Notes under the pieces: model-generated
Database searches by the model: none
What the model was told of the DNA's origin: nothing
Seen by the model: only the letters and a program-made list of their open reading frames with translations
Translations under genes and position numbers: made by a program
Part shown: positions 15,080-22,969 of the stretch, in pieces
Position numbering within the stretch: position 1 is the first letter of the stretch
Layout: the number at the start of each line of letters is the position of its first letter
Source: UBA6626 sp963579995
Lineage (GTDB): Bacteria; Planctomycetota; Phycisphaerae; Phycisphaerales; Phycisphaeraceae
NCBI GenBank assembly: GCA_963579995.1
Contig: CAUZIY010000024.1
Location: 1 to 29,222, forward strand
DNA length: 29,222 nucleotides
Direction: 5' to 3'

Positions 15080-16756
15080 TCAAATATCAACTTCAACAGG
15101 TTGGTCCACTGTCATGGTTGATGGCTCAACCTCACCAAACTGCCACACATCGTGTACCCGGTACTCATCAGTAGGTGCCGGATGGTCCAGGCGGTAATGC
15201 GTACCACGACTCTCGCATCTCCACTGGGCGGCACGTGTGACCATAGCACCGACGAGCAGCATGTTCTGCACCTGCCAACCATCATGATCGTCAAAGATCT
15301 TGTCTAGTGTGTACCGTGCCCAAAAATCAAACATCTCCTCGACCTCAACAAGCCGGTCACCGTCACGCTCGATGCCAACATGCCGCCACATCACCGACCT
15401 CAAACTGGATCGCACATCTGAAATATCCAATTCAGAGCGATCTGATGATGGAATGTCTGAGACAATTTTGATCGGCACACGACTCTCGGATGATTCGAGC
15501 ATCTCCAAGCTGCAGTGACCACAAATCTGACCAAACACCAGACCTTCAAGCAAACTATTGCTTGCCAGTCGATTTGCACCGTGTAACCGGGTACATGCAA
15601 CCTCCCCGCATGCATATAGCCCTTCCACATTGGTTCGACCAAATTGATCTGTTAACACGCCACCAATCATATAATGAGCCGCAGGTTGGATGGGAATCGG
15701 GTCAACCCCCGGCTCAATATCAAAGTCTTTTAGAACCGCTGAAATACCCGGAAATCGCTCTTTGAATTTTGGTGCTGTAATTGGACTGCAGTCAAGATAG
15801 ACCTGTGTATGACCCGTCTTGCGAAGCTGCGTCAAAATTGCACGGGAAACCACATCACGTGGAGCCAATTCAGCCTGATCATGGTAATCAGGCATAAACC
15901 GGTAGCCATTACGATCCACCAGAAGTCCCCCTTCACCACGGACTGCCTCGGTTATCAATGACCGCGATGCACCAGCTATATAGAGTGTCGTTGGATGAAA
16001 CTGAATGAATGCCATGTCTGCCAATTTCGCCCCCGCCCGGTAAGCCACCGCAAAGCCATCGCCCGTTGCATCCGCAGCATTCGTTGATTCTCGATATACC
16101 TGACCCAACCCACCACTGGCTAAGATCGTGGCCGATGCCCAAATAACCTGCAGGCCATATATAGGGTGATGGGTAATAGCGCCGACACAACGAGGTGGCT
16201 GACCATCGACCGTAATAAGATCCAACACGAAGCAATTTTCAAATAGACGAATCCTTTCATTTGCCTCAACTAGACGGCGAAGAGTGGTGGCCAGTACCCG
16301 ACCCGTGGCATCGCCATCGGCGTGGACAATACGCGAGTTGGTATGCGCCCCTTCACGGCCCAAAGCCAACGTTGATCCACCGTCTGCAGTCGCAAGGTCG
16401 AACTGCATGCCCCGGTCAACCAATTCTTGAATGCAGGATGGTGCTGCTTCCACAACCGTCTTAACAGCCTGTGGATCACACAAATCTGCACCCGCATCCA
16501 ATGTGTCCTGAATATGAGATTCAAATGAATCTTCAGGATCCAGCACTGCAGAAATTCCACCTTGCGCCCAGTAAGTATTTGACCCGCGCAGTTTTCCCTT
16601 GGCCGCGACAATGACCTCGCTATTTGCAGCCGCGGCTAAAGCTGCACACTGGCCGGCGACCCCCTGGCCGATCACCAACACTTCCGTGAAAATCTGCGGC
16701 AATAAGGCGGCACGGAAGGGGATTAAATATCGGCGCTCGTCGAATACGTGATGCAT
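15080..16756 (-). CDS. nadB: L-aspartate oxidase
   Basis: The 558-residue FAD enzyme converts L-aspartate to iminoaspartate, the first step of de novo NAD synthesis. The Rossmann nucleotide motif is VIGQGVAG (28-35). Family blocks follow in order: SNTYWAQGGISAVL, ALGREGAHTNSRIVHADGDA, MAFIQFHPTTLY, ITEAVRGEGG, HYMIGGVLTD and LHGANRLASNSLLEGLVFG, ahead of the helical C-terminal domain. About 20 residues precede the usual start of the FAD domain, and the ATG at 16756 lacks a clear ribosome-binding site, so the start is less certain than the product. nadA and nadC are not in the window. The gene is followed without a gap by the gamma-carbonic anhydrase gene. Confidence 0.96.
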   Translation of the reverse strand: MHHVFDERRYLIPFRAALLPQIFTEVLVIGQGVAGQCAALAAAANSEVIVAAKGKLRGSNTYWAQGGISAVLDPEDSFESHIQDTLDAGADLCDPQAVKTVVEAAPSCIQELVDRGMQFDLATADGGSTLALGREGAHTNSRIVHADGDATGRVLATTLRRLVEANERIRLFENCFVLDLITVDGQPPRCVGAITHHPIYGLQVIWASATILASGGLGQVYRESTNAADATGDGFAVAYRAGAKLADMAFIQFHPTTLYIAGASRSLITEAVRGEGGLLVDRNGYRFMPDYHDQAELAPRDVVSRAILTQLRKTGHTQVYLDCSPITAPKFKERFPGISAVLKDFDIEPGVDPIPIQPAAHYMIGGVLTDQFGRTNVEGLYACGEVACTRLHGANRLASNSLLEGLVFGQICGHCSLEMLESSESRVPIKIVSDIPSSDRSELDISDVRSSLRSVMWRHVGIERDGDRLVEVEEMFDFWARYTLDKIFDDHDGWQVQNMLLVGAMVTRAAQWRCESRGTHYRLDHPAPTDEYRVHDVWQFGEVEPSTMTVDQPVEVDI

Positions 16757-16828
16757 GGCAGTGTCGAGGATGCGTTGTGGAATGTTATAAAATTCTGACG
16801 CAGCTGGTCCGGTGCTACAGTAGATGCA

Positions 16829-17296
16829 CTACGGCGCCAACTGCCCTGTTGATGAATATACTACTGCTGGCAATGAAATTCCTGAATCAGTGAGGATCCG
16901 GCGTATTTGTCCCGGTAGTTCATAGCGCACCAAGCCTCGAATATGATAGGTGGCCCCAGCCACCGCCTGCCCCTTGGTGGCAAATGCAGCCGACAATCGA
17001 AGTTCCTGAATTCCCTTTGCTGGCAGCATCTGTTGTGGCTTGTCGTCAAAAGTAAAACTGTAGTTGGGGTCTAATAACACCGTATACTCACTGGCGACCA
17101 ACGGCAAGGGCACATCATTAGGGTTCTGTACCCGGATCATTGCATGGACAACCACGCCTTCCTCGCTTTGTTCAGCCAGGACCACCCGCATCACGTCAAC
17201 CACCGGTGGCTCGACCCGTTTTGGAAAACGAACTAACGCACAGCCACCCAATTGCGGTAGAACGAGTAGCCCTAATACAAAAAACATTCGCTTCAT
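16829..17296 (-). CDS. Lipoprotein with LEA type 2 (WHy-like) domain
   Basis: The 155-residue protein has an N-terminal signal MKRMFFVLGLLVLPQLGGC with lipobox LGGC and lipidated Cys at 19. The mature part has an LEA14/WHy-like beta-sandwich pattern: IRVQNPNDVPLPLVASEYTV with the typical NPN, then KGIQELRLSA and a late GLVRYELPG. Such proteins in bacteria are envelope lipoproteins of unknown exact role, often linked to stress. The ATG at 17296 has AGGGA 6 nt upstream. The upstream ATG at 17302 sits too close to that site. It begins about 10 nt after the cstA stop, so it may be co-transcribed with cstA. The stop is TAG. Confidence 0.8.
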   Translation of the reverse strand: MKRMFFVLGLLVLPQLGGCALVRFPKRVEPPVVDVMRVVLAEQSEEGVVVHAMIRVQNPNDVPLPLVASEYTVLLDPNYSFTFDDKPQQMLPAKGIQELRLSAAFATKGQAVAGATYHIRGLVRYELPGQIRRILTDSGISLPAVVYSSTGQLAP

Positions 17297-17305
17297 GATC
17301 ATTCC

Positions 17306-19219
17306 CTACTGTGATGATTCTGCAACCACCGAAGTGACCTCTGGCTCTAATACACCCCGTACTTTTGGTATGAGCAACAGGGCTTCGATAATAATCCACA
17401 GTTCAAACGCCAAAGTTGCAATTGCAATGATGATCAAAACCCAATTGGGACTTGATGCTGCCAACCAACTCGTTTCCATCCCAACACCCTGCTCAAACAA
17501 CTGCCAATACATCGCCCAAGCCGGCATGATGAGCATAAATATAAGCGGCGGAACAACAAAAAATACGGGCTTCTGGCGACGCCATAAATAGAATGAAATC
17601 ACAAGAAATGAAAGGCCGCCTAGCAACTGGTTCGTTGCACCGAACATGGGCCACAAGATGAGCCCTCCGGTACCTGCCGGCTTCCCCGGCGCAGCCGGTG
17701 TTGCCGCCATAAGGCCTGCAATAACAATTGCGAAAATTGTCGCTCCGTGCTTATTGCGCAACCATGTCAGGGGATTGCCTGTGATCTGGCCTTTTTGAGT
17801 TGTAAATAACTTCCGGCTGGCACGCCCCGAACCGTCCACCGCATCAGGTCCTCCCAGGAAGGTTGCCGCCAATTCCTGCACGACATAACGCTGTAATCGA
17901 CAAGCCGTATCGAGTGTTGTCCCCGCAAATGAAGCAACCAACACCCCCATTAATGCAATGGCGACTTCCGCCGGTAATCCAATTGCCTTGAGGAAATTCG
18001 CTGCGCCATCGACGAAAGCTCCAACCTTCGCCGCCAAACCACTGGCCGCTGTCCATGAGCTATAGCGAGATGCCCAAGCGTCCTCGCCTAAGAGCACCTC
18101 TCCTTCCGTTCCGGAAATCCCCAGCCCCAAGCCGGCAACACACGCAAGAATAACCAACGTGGCGAGAAATCCTTCTGTCAACATTCCTCCGAAACCGACA
18201 AACCTGGCATCAGGTTCCTTTGTGAGCTGCTTACTGCTTGTTCCACTACTCACAAGACAATGAAACCCACTGATCGCACCACAGGCGATCGTAATAAACA
18301 GAAAAGGAAAGATCATCGGCGCCGCTTCGGGCGTGAAATTCCACATCGGCGCCACAATCTCAAGCTTTGGGGCGGCCGCGCCCTCAACTGGCGGGACACC
18401 GCCTGCAACCGCTGCCCAGGCCATGCCGACCACGATCAAGGCCAATGCCGTTAATAACTGCAGGCTATTAATGTAATCACGCGGCTGAAGCAGTGTCCAA
18501 ACAGGTAGCACTGATGCAACATAAGAATAAACCAACAACACAATGACCCATGTCATGATAGACCAGGATTTCATCCACCCATTGAGGTCTCCGAGCAATC
18601 CTTGGTCACCGTAGATCACTGCCACGTACATCGCCATCAGAGCAGCAATAGATGGGAAAAACAGCTTGACACCTTTGCGGTACAGATACATACCTATCGT
18701 GACCGCGATTGGTATCTGAATAAGACAGGGGAAGATCGCAGCAGGATATTTCTTGAAAACAGCCGCAATCACCAAGCCAAATATGGCCAATACAATTGTC
18801 AATGCCATGAGGAGAACGAACAAAAAGAGCAGCCGCACCCGTTTGTTCAAAACACGACCTGCCACATCACCTACCGTCTGGCCATTATTGCGAAGCGAAA
18901 CCACCAGGGCACCGAAGTCGTGAACCGCACCGATGAAAATTGAACCGAATACAACCCAAAGCAGGGCAGGCAACCAACCCCACATTACCGCAATTGCTGG
19001 CCCCACAATCGGTCCTGTCCCGGCAATGCTCGTAAAATGATGACCGAAAACAATGGGCTTGGATGTTGGAATGTAGTCCTTGTCATCCCGAAGACGCTCG
19101 GAAGGACACACGACATCCGCAGCCAGGTTGAATACCTTGTTCCCCAGCCATCGACCGTAGGTGCAATATGCGATAATGAATGCGATCCCTGCTCCTGCGG
19201 CAATCAAAAGTGTCTGCAT
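17306..19219 (-). CDS. cstA: Carbon starvation protein CstA (peptide/pyruvate transporter family)
   Basis: The 637-residue polytopic membrane protein has the CstA N-domain hallmarks YGRWLGNKVF, PTSKPIVFGHHFTSIAGTGP and IGAVHDFGALVVSLR. Central blocks GAISGFHCLVSSGTSSKQL and LVASFAGTTLDTACRLQRYV follow, with many hydrophobic helices throughout. E. coli CstA and its paralogue BtsT import peptides and pyruvate during carbon limitation. Which substrate applies here is open. The ATG at 19217-19219 (MQTLLIAAGAGI) has CGGAG 7 nt upstream and fits the first helix. The frame remains open 33 codons further up but that part looks non-coding. A promoter with an internal palindrome lies about 90 nt upstream. 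The stop is TAG. Confidence 0.96.
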   Translation of the reverse strand: MQTLLIAAGAGIAFIIAYCTYGRWLGNKVFNLAADVVCPSERLRDDKDYIPTSKPIVFGHHFTSIAGTGPIVGPAIAVMWGWLPALLWVVFGSIFIGAVHDFGALVVSLRNNGQTVGDVAGRVLNKRVRLLFLFVLLMALTIVLAIFGLVIAAVFKKYPAAIFPCLIQIPIAVTIGMYLYRKGVKLFFPSIAALMAMYVAVIYGDQGLLGDLNGWMKSWSIMTWVIVLLVYSYVASVLPVWTLLQPRDYINSLQLLTALALIVVGMAWAAVAGGVPPVEGAAAPKLEIVAPMWNFTPEAAPMIFPFLFITIACGAISGFHCLVSSGTSSKQLTKEPDARFVGFGGMLTEGFLATLVILACVAGLGLGISGTEGEVLLGEDAWASRYSSWTAASGLAAKVGAFVDGAANFLKAIGLPAEVAIALMGVLVASFAGTTLDTACRLQRYVVQELAATFLGGPDAVDGSGRASRKLFTTQKGQITGNPLTWLRNKHGATIFAIVIAGLMAATPAAPGKPAGTGGLILWPMFGATNQLLGGLSFLVISFYLWRRQKPVFFVVPPLIFMLIMPAWAMYWQLFEQGVGMETSWLAASSPNWVLIIIAIATLAFELWIIIEALLLIPKVRGVLEPEVTSVVAESSQ

Positions 19220-19304
19220 GTTTTGACTCCGGATGTTCCTGCTGCCGAATGCCTCACCGAGGGGGATAAATGCAGTTAAGCCAACACCGGCGATATACGC
19301 CCAA

Positions 19305-19332
19305 ATTATACAAACCAAACCCTTGGTTTCAC
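19305..19332 (-). promoter_or_regulatory. Putative sigma-70-type promoter of cstA with a palindrome in the spacer
   Basis: On the minus strand GTGAAA (19332-19327, 4 of 6 to TTGACA), a 16-nt spacer and a perfect TATAAT (19310-19305). The spacer holds a 7-bp inverted repeat, AAACCAA / TTGGTTT (19312-19318 and 19323-19329, 4-nt gap), reaching into the -35. This could be an operator for cstA or a weak plsC terminator, since plsC stops at 19333. The -10 match is seen directly. Function is inferred. Confidence 0.5.
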
Positions 19333-20001
19333 TTACTTAAGATCAGCTGCCATTTGCCGCCTCATGGTCTCAATGTCATTCTCCAAGTGCTTGAGGGCTG
19401 CCGCAGGCCCCATATTGACCAGTAGGCTGGCGTCCAGTGCCTTGCCAAATCGCACATGAATACGGCCTCTTAGCCGAGGTCGGCGTTGAAAACGCGGCCA
19501 TGCGTTGTAAGCGCCTTCGATCGCAACCGGCACAATCTGTGGGCGTGTACGCTTGATTAATAACATCGTGCCTGGAGAAAAAGCATGGGTACATCCGTCA
19601 GTGGTCCGCTCACCTTCCGGAAAGACCAGCAAGGCATGTCCCCCCTTGAGCACCTCAATACACATACGCATCGCCGACGTATCTCCGACACCCTGCTTCA
19701 CAGGAATCGCGTTAAGTGATCGGATCAGAAAAGCGAAAAACGGATTGCGAAACAATGTCGCACGAGCCATCGCATAAAACTGACGGCGGTGTCCGCTTAA
19801 GCCCACTAGAATTGGATCCAGAAAGGATTGATGATTACACACAAAAAGCACCGCGCCAGTCGGAGGAATATGGTGTGCTCCAGTTGCACGATATTGATAA
19901 CGAAGACCAACTGTAAACACACATAAAAGGTGAAGGAAATACCACCATAGTACACGCAGCAAAGGCTGGCCGGGCTGACGAGCGCGAAGCGCAGAGAGCA
20001 T
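19333..20001 (-). CDS. plsC: 1-acyl-sn-glycerol-3-phosphate acyltransferase
   Basis: The 222-residue membrane-bound acyltransferase carries the HX4D catalytic motif in NHQSFLD (H57, D62), the glycerol-phosphate site FPEGER (127-132) and the later block IVPVAIEGAYNAW. One hydrophobic helix (about 17-34) precedes the catalytic domain. It acylates lysophosphatidate to phosphatidate in phospholipid synthesis. The ATG at 19999-20001 overlaps the cmk stop as TAATG, which points to translational coupling. Reading further up to 20019 would run into cmk. A cmk-plsC pairing is common in bacterial genomes. The stop is TAA. Confidence 0.95.
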   Translation of the reverse strand: MLSALRARQPGQPLLRVLWWYFLHLLCVFTVGLRYQYRATGAHHIPPTGAVLFVCNHQSFLDPILVGLSGHRRQFYAMARATLFRNPFFAFLIRSLNAIPVKQGVGDTSAMRMCIEVLKGGHALLVFPEGERTTDGCTHAFSPGTMLLIKRTRPQIVPVAIEGAYNAWPRFQRRPRLRGRIHVRFGKALDASLLVNMGPAAALKHLENDIETMRRQMAADLK

Positions 20002-20729
20002 TAGTCCGCACCCTTCCAAACGCCATGATCGCCATATTGGCTATCTATGTATTGTTGGACTTGTTTTACGATTAAATCGACCACGATTTCCTGCTTGATT
20101 GTAGAGGTATCAATACGTATCGCATCTGGAGCGCACATGAGCGGACCATCCGTTCGATGTGAATCTCGGTAGTCCCTGCTCCTGATACTGTCGAGAATTT
20201 CGCTTTCATCGACATACGCCCCTGCGCCGCGGAGTTGCTTGGCACGACGCTGGGAACGCTTGGCAGGATCAGCATCCAAAAAAAACTTGAGCGGTGCATC
20301 AGGAAACACAACAGATCCCTGATCACGGCCCTCCGTCACAAGGTGTAAACGGTCCGTTGCAATCTGACGCTGGGCTTCCACGAGAACCTTGCGGACCATG
20401 GCGATGGCAGCAATCTGGCTCACCGTTTGTGTCACGTTGTCATCACGAAGGCAATCGGTTAGATCGCGTTGGGATTCACCGTCGGCCACAATCAACCCCG
20501 GTGGATCAGCCTGCCAGTCAAACCGTATGTGGGCTTGTTCTGCAAGACGGGCAACCTCATGAGGATCACGCTTGGGATCAACACCAGCTTCCAAACACAG
20601 TACAGCAATACCTCGGTACATCGCACCGGTATCCAAAAATGCGATATTGAGTCGCTTGGCGACCAGATGCGCCACCGTCGATTTGCCAACCCCGGCAGGG
20701 CCGTCGACCGTAATCACCAATGGCTGCAT
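20001..20729 (-). CDS. cmk: Cytidylate kinase
   Basis: The 242-residue P-loop kinase starts MQPLVITVDGPAGVGKSTVA, with the Walker A motif at 10-18. FLDTGAMYRG (31-40, nucleotide monophosphate site) and the EGRDQGSVVFPDAPLKFFLDA block follow, then the lid region KRSQRRAKQLRG. In most Cmk proteins the block reads EGRDIGTVVFP, so Q-S here is a mild variant. It phosphorylates CMP and dCMP with ATP. The frame is open upstream to 20822, but the conserved start is the ATG at 20727-20729. No clear ribosome-binding site precedes it. Its TAA overlaps the plsC ATG. Confidence 0.96.
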   Translation of the reverse strand: MQPLVITVDGPAGVGKSTVAHLVAKRLNIAFLDTGAMYRGIAVLCLEAGVDPKRDPHEVARLAEQAHIRFDWQADPPGLIVADGESQRDLTDCLRDDNVTQTVSQIAAIAMVRKVLVEAQRQIATDRLHLVTEGRDQGSVVFPDAPLKFFLDADPAKRSQRRAKQLRGAGAYVDESEILDSIRSRDYRDSHRTDGPLMCAPDAIRIDTSTIKQEIVVDLIVKQVQQYIDSQYGDHGVWKGAD

Positions 20730-20938
20730 GACTGTGAATTTTAACAGACAAATCAGAAACCGTAAGGTTCCCGTCGCAAATATCAATCTACGACAGCAGT
20801 CTCCCCACATCCAAAGCAACAAACAGGGCTGGCAGGGGCAGTTCCTCCTTGTTCACGATCAAATCCTCTTTGGGTCAAATTATGGATATGCTGATTGGTA
20901 AAAGGTGTTTTTCAGTCGGTTGATCAATGGGGCCACAC

Positions 20939-22171
20939 TCACCGGCTCCCACTTGCCACCGTATTGGATGGCCATACCTTCATCTTCTGCAACCAACGGT
21001 TAACCGCTTGTGGCTTGAGTATCAAGTAATACAGTCGACCTTCCGCGTATTGACGACCTGCATAACGTTTGGCAAGTGGACCGACTCCCATGTATAAATC
21101 TGCCCGACCGGCTGCACGGATGGCGCCACCTGTGTCCTGATCCAGCATAAAATGACGAAATGGCCGGATTGCTCCACCTTTATCAGGCATTTGCGTGGCA
21201 ACCAAGGTCACGCACGCACGCGGAAAAACACTTTTATCTGTGGCAAGTGACCGCATAGGCGTCACCGCGAAACCCAGTGATCCCGCCGGCCAGTTGCTTG
21301 AATCGTATTGGGTAAAGAATACGTATCGATCATTACGGTGAAGGTAACGATCGACCTGATCTGGATACTGAATGAAATAGTCGCGAACCGATGACTGGGT
21401 CAGGTGGTTCTTATCAAGCTTTCCATCGGCGACCAGTTGCATCGCCACACTCGTATAGTCACGGCCATTGCTCGCAGCATATCCCACAACCATCTCCGTA
21501 CCATCTGTCAACCTAATTCGCGCCGACCCCTGAAGTTGAACGATGTAGGCTTCAAACTTCCCGCTCAGCCAAACCAATTCATGCCCGTTCAGCATGCCTG
21601 TAGTCTCTATGACACGCCGTGTGGGGTATGGCGTAATCTGATCACCAACACGCTGGCCAAATACTTTTCCTGTCGACCGATCCGACACAAGATCTAATGG
21701 CCGCTTGTATAACGGGTAACGAAATTTTGACGTCTGAACACGCGAAGCCTGGATAATCGGGGCATAATAACCGGTAAACAATACCGTTCCCTCCCCATCC
21801 CATCCGACGCTTTCGTAAACATCAAACTCGGCTTTTAACACTGATTCAACACTGGGAACATGACCATTGGCAGTGTACAACTCTCGGCTCAACGCGAAGA
21901 CGCTTGCTTGCGCCTGCTCGTGCGTGATCCCGGCCATAGGGAAAAATTGCCTAGAAGAGGGCTTTCCAAACCAGTCGATACTACGCTGACACGCTTGGTA
22001 GAAGCGGCTGTCAACCTGAAGTGGGAATACGGGCCATTGGTGTAAAGTCAGCTTCCGAAGTGCTGATGCCCCAGTTGCCAGAGGGCGGGCATACTCTGAA
22101 TCTTGCACTGGTCGATAGCACCCGACCACAAAGAGCACAAGGCATACATGAATGATAAATATGCGAAACAC
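20939..22171 (-). CDS. mltA: Membrane-bound lytic murein transglycosylase A (lipoprotein)
   Basis: The 410-residue protein has a short lipoprotein signal with lipobox VVGC (Cys18). It then shows the MltA domain (FTGYYAP 132-138, VQLQGSARIRL 211-221) and a double-psi barrel 3D domain near the end (FMLDQDTGGAIRAAGRADLY, with D346 and D358). These two aspartates match the conserved pair of E. coli MltA, of which the second is catalytic, though the spacing is one residue longer here. The enzyme cleaves murein glycan chains to 1,6-anhydro products at the outer envelope, consistent with a cell that makes peptidoglycan. The start is GTG at 22169-22171. The gene is divergent from the M50 protease with 67 nt between them. 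Confidence 0.94.
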   Translation of the reverse strand: MFRIFIIHVCLVLFVVGCYRPVQDSEYARPLATGASALRKLTLHQWPVFPLQVDSRFYQACQRSIDWFGKPSSRQFFPMAGITHEQAQASVFALSRELYTANGHVPSVESVLKAEFDVYESVGWDGEGTVLFTGYYAPIIQASRVQTSKFRYPLYKRPLDLVSDRSTGKVFGQRVGDQITPYPTRRVIETTGMLNGHELVWLSGKFEAYIVQLQGSARIRLTDGTEMVVGYAASNGRDYTSVAMQLVADGKLDKNHLTQSSVRDYFIQYPDQVDRYLHRNDRYVFFTQYDSSNWPAGSLGFAVTPMRSLATDKSVFPRACVTLVATQMPDKGGAIRPFRHFMLDQDTGGAIRAAGRADLYMGVGPLAKRYAGRQYAEGRLYYLILKPQAVNRWLQKMKVWPSNTVASGSR

Positions 22172-22238
22172 GTTATACTACCAATCGGACAACCAAGAAA
22201 AAATACTTGCGAATTCGCCCTGATTCAGATCCGACCCA

Positions 22239-22880
22239 ATGCTAATTGACATGCTTATCCACGGTGATACACAAACATACCTGTTTGTCATTGTAACCAT
22301 TGCAATCAGCATTGTACTACACGAGTTGGCCCATGGTTGGGCTGCGATCAAGCACGGTGACAACACCCCCATTCATGCCGGACACATGACGGGCAATCCA
22401 TTGGTTCACATGGGTCCGTTTTCACTCTTCGCGATGTGTCTTTTTGGAATTGCCTGGGGCCAAATACCCATCGATTCAACTCGCCTGCGCGGCAAGTACG
22501 CTCAAGCAATTGTTGCTGGTGCCGGACCTGCCACCAACCTGCTGCTGTCTGCCGCTACCCTTACGACGCTCGGGTTACTGCTGCGTGCAGGCATGCTTGA
22601 AAACACCGAAATCCATCAAAATCTTGGGGGCTTCTTAATGGTATTTGGTTCATGGAACTTGATGTTGTGCGTGTTTAACCTGATGCCCGTACCACCGCTG
22701 GATGGCTCTCATATCCTGTCAAATTTCCACCGTGGCTACGCGCGATTAATTGACGATCCCAGCAAACAGTCCATATGGTTTTTCGGGTTTATCGGCGTGT
22801 TCATGGTCAGCCGCATCCTGTTTGAGAGGTTAGATTTACTTGCAACAAAATATACTTTGCTTGTAGCTGGACAGATGTAA
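22239..22880 (+). CDS. Site-2 protease family (M50) membrane metalloprotease
   Basis: The 213-residue protein is nearly all hydrophobic. It has the zinc motif HELAH (H28, E29, H32) in the first helix, GPATNLL (96-102) and the third ligand motif NLMPVPPLDG (147-156, D155). This is the minimal core of site-2 proteases without a PDZ or CBS domain. Such enzymes cut substrates within the membrane, often anti-sigma factors, but no partner gene lies here, so the target is unknown. The ATG at 22239 is preceded by a weak CAGAT. A second ATG at 22251 is possible. It is convergent with ppdK. Confidence 0.92.
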   Translation: MLIDMLIHGDTQTYLFVIVTIAISIVLHELAHGWAAIKHGDNTPIHAGHMTGNPLVHMGPFSLFAMCLFGIAWGQIPIDSTRLRGKYAQAIVAGAGPATNLLLSAATLTTLGLLLRAGMLENTEIHQNLGGFLMVFGSWNLMLCVFNLMPVPPLDGSHILSNFHRGYARLIDDPSKQSIWFFGFIGVFMVSRILFERLDLLATKYTLLVAGQM

Positions 22881-22894
22881 CTCCAATGTGGGAT

Positions 22895-22912
22895 AGACCC
22901 CCCAAAGGGTCT
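22895..22912. terminator. Weak hairpin between convergent M50 protease and ppdK genes
   Basis: AGACCC-CCCAAA-GGGTCT forms a 6-bp stem midway between two convergent stops (22880 and 22970), with CAATG/CATTG as a possible outer extension. There is no clear T run in either direction, so intrinsic termination is doubtful. The position is right for a two-way terminator. Confidence 0.35.
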
Positions 22913-22969
22913 CCATTGATAATACCACTTGAATAGCATCCGGATGGAATCGCCTTGCTTTCCTGCCGG

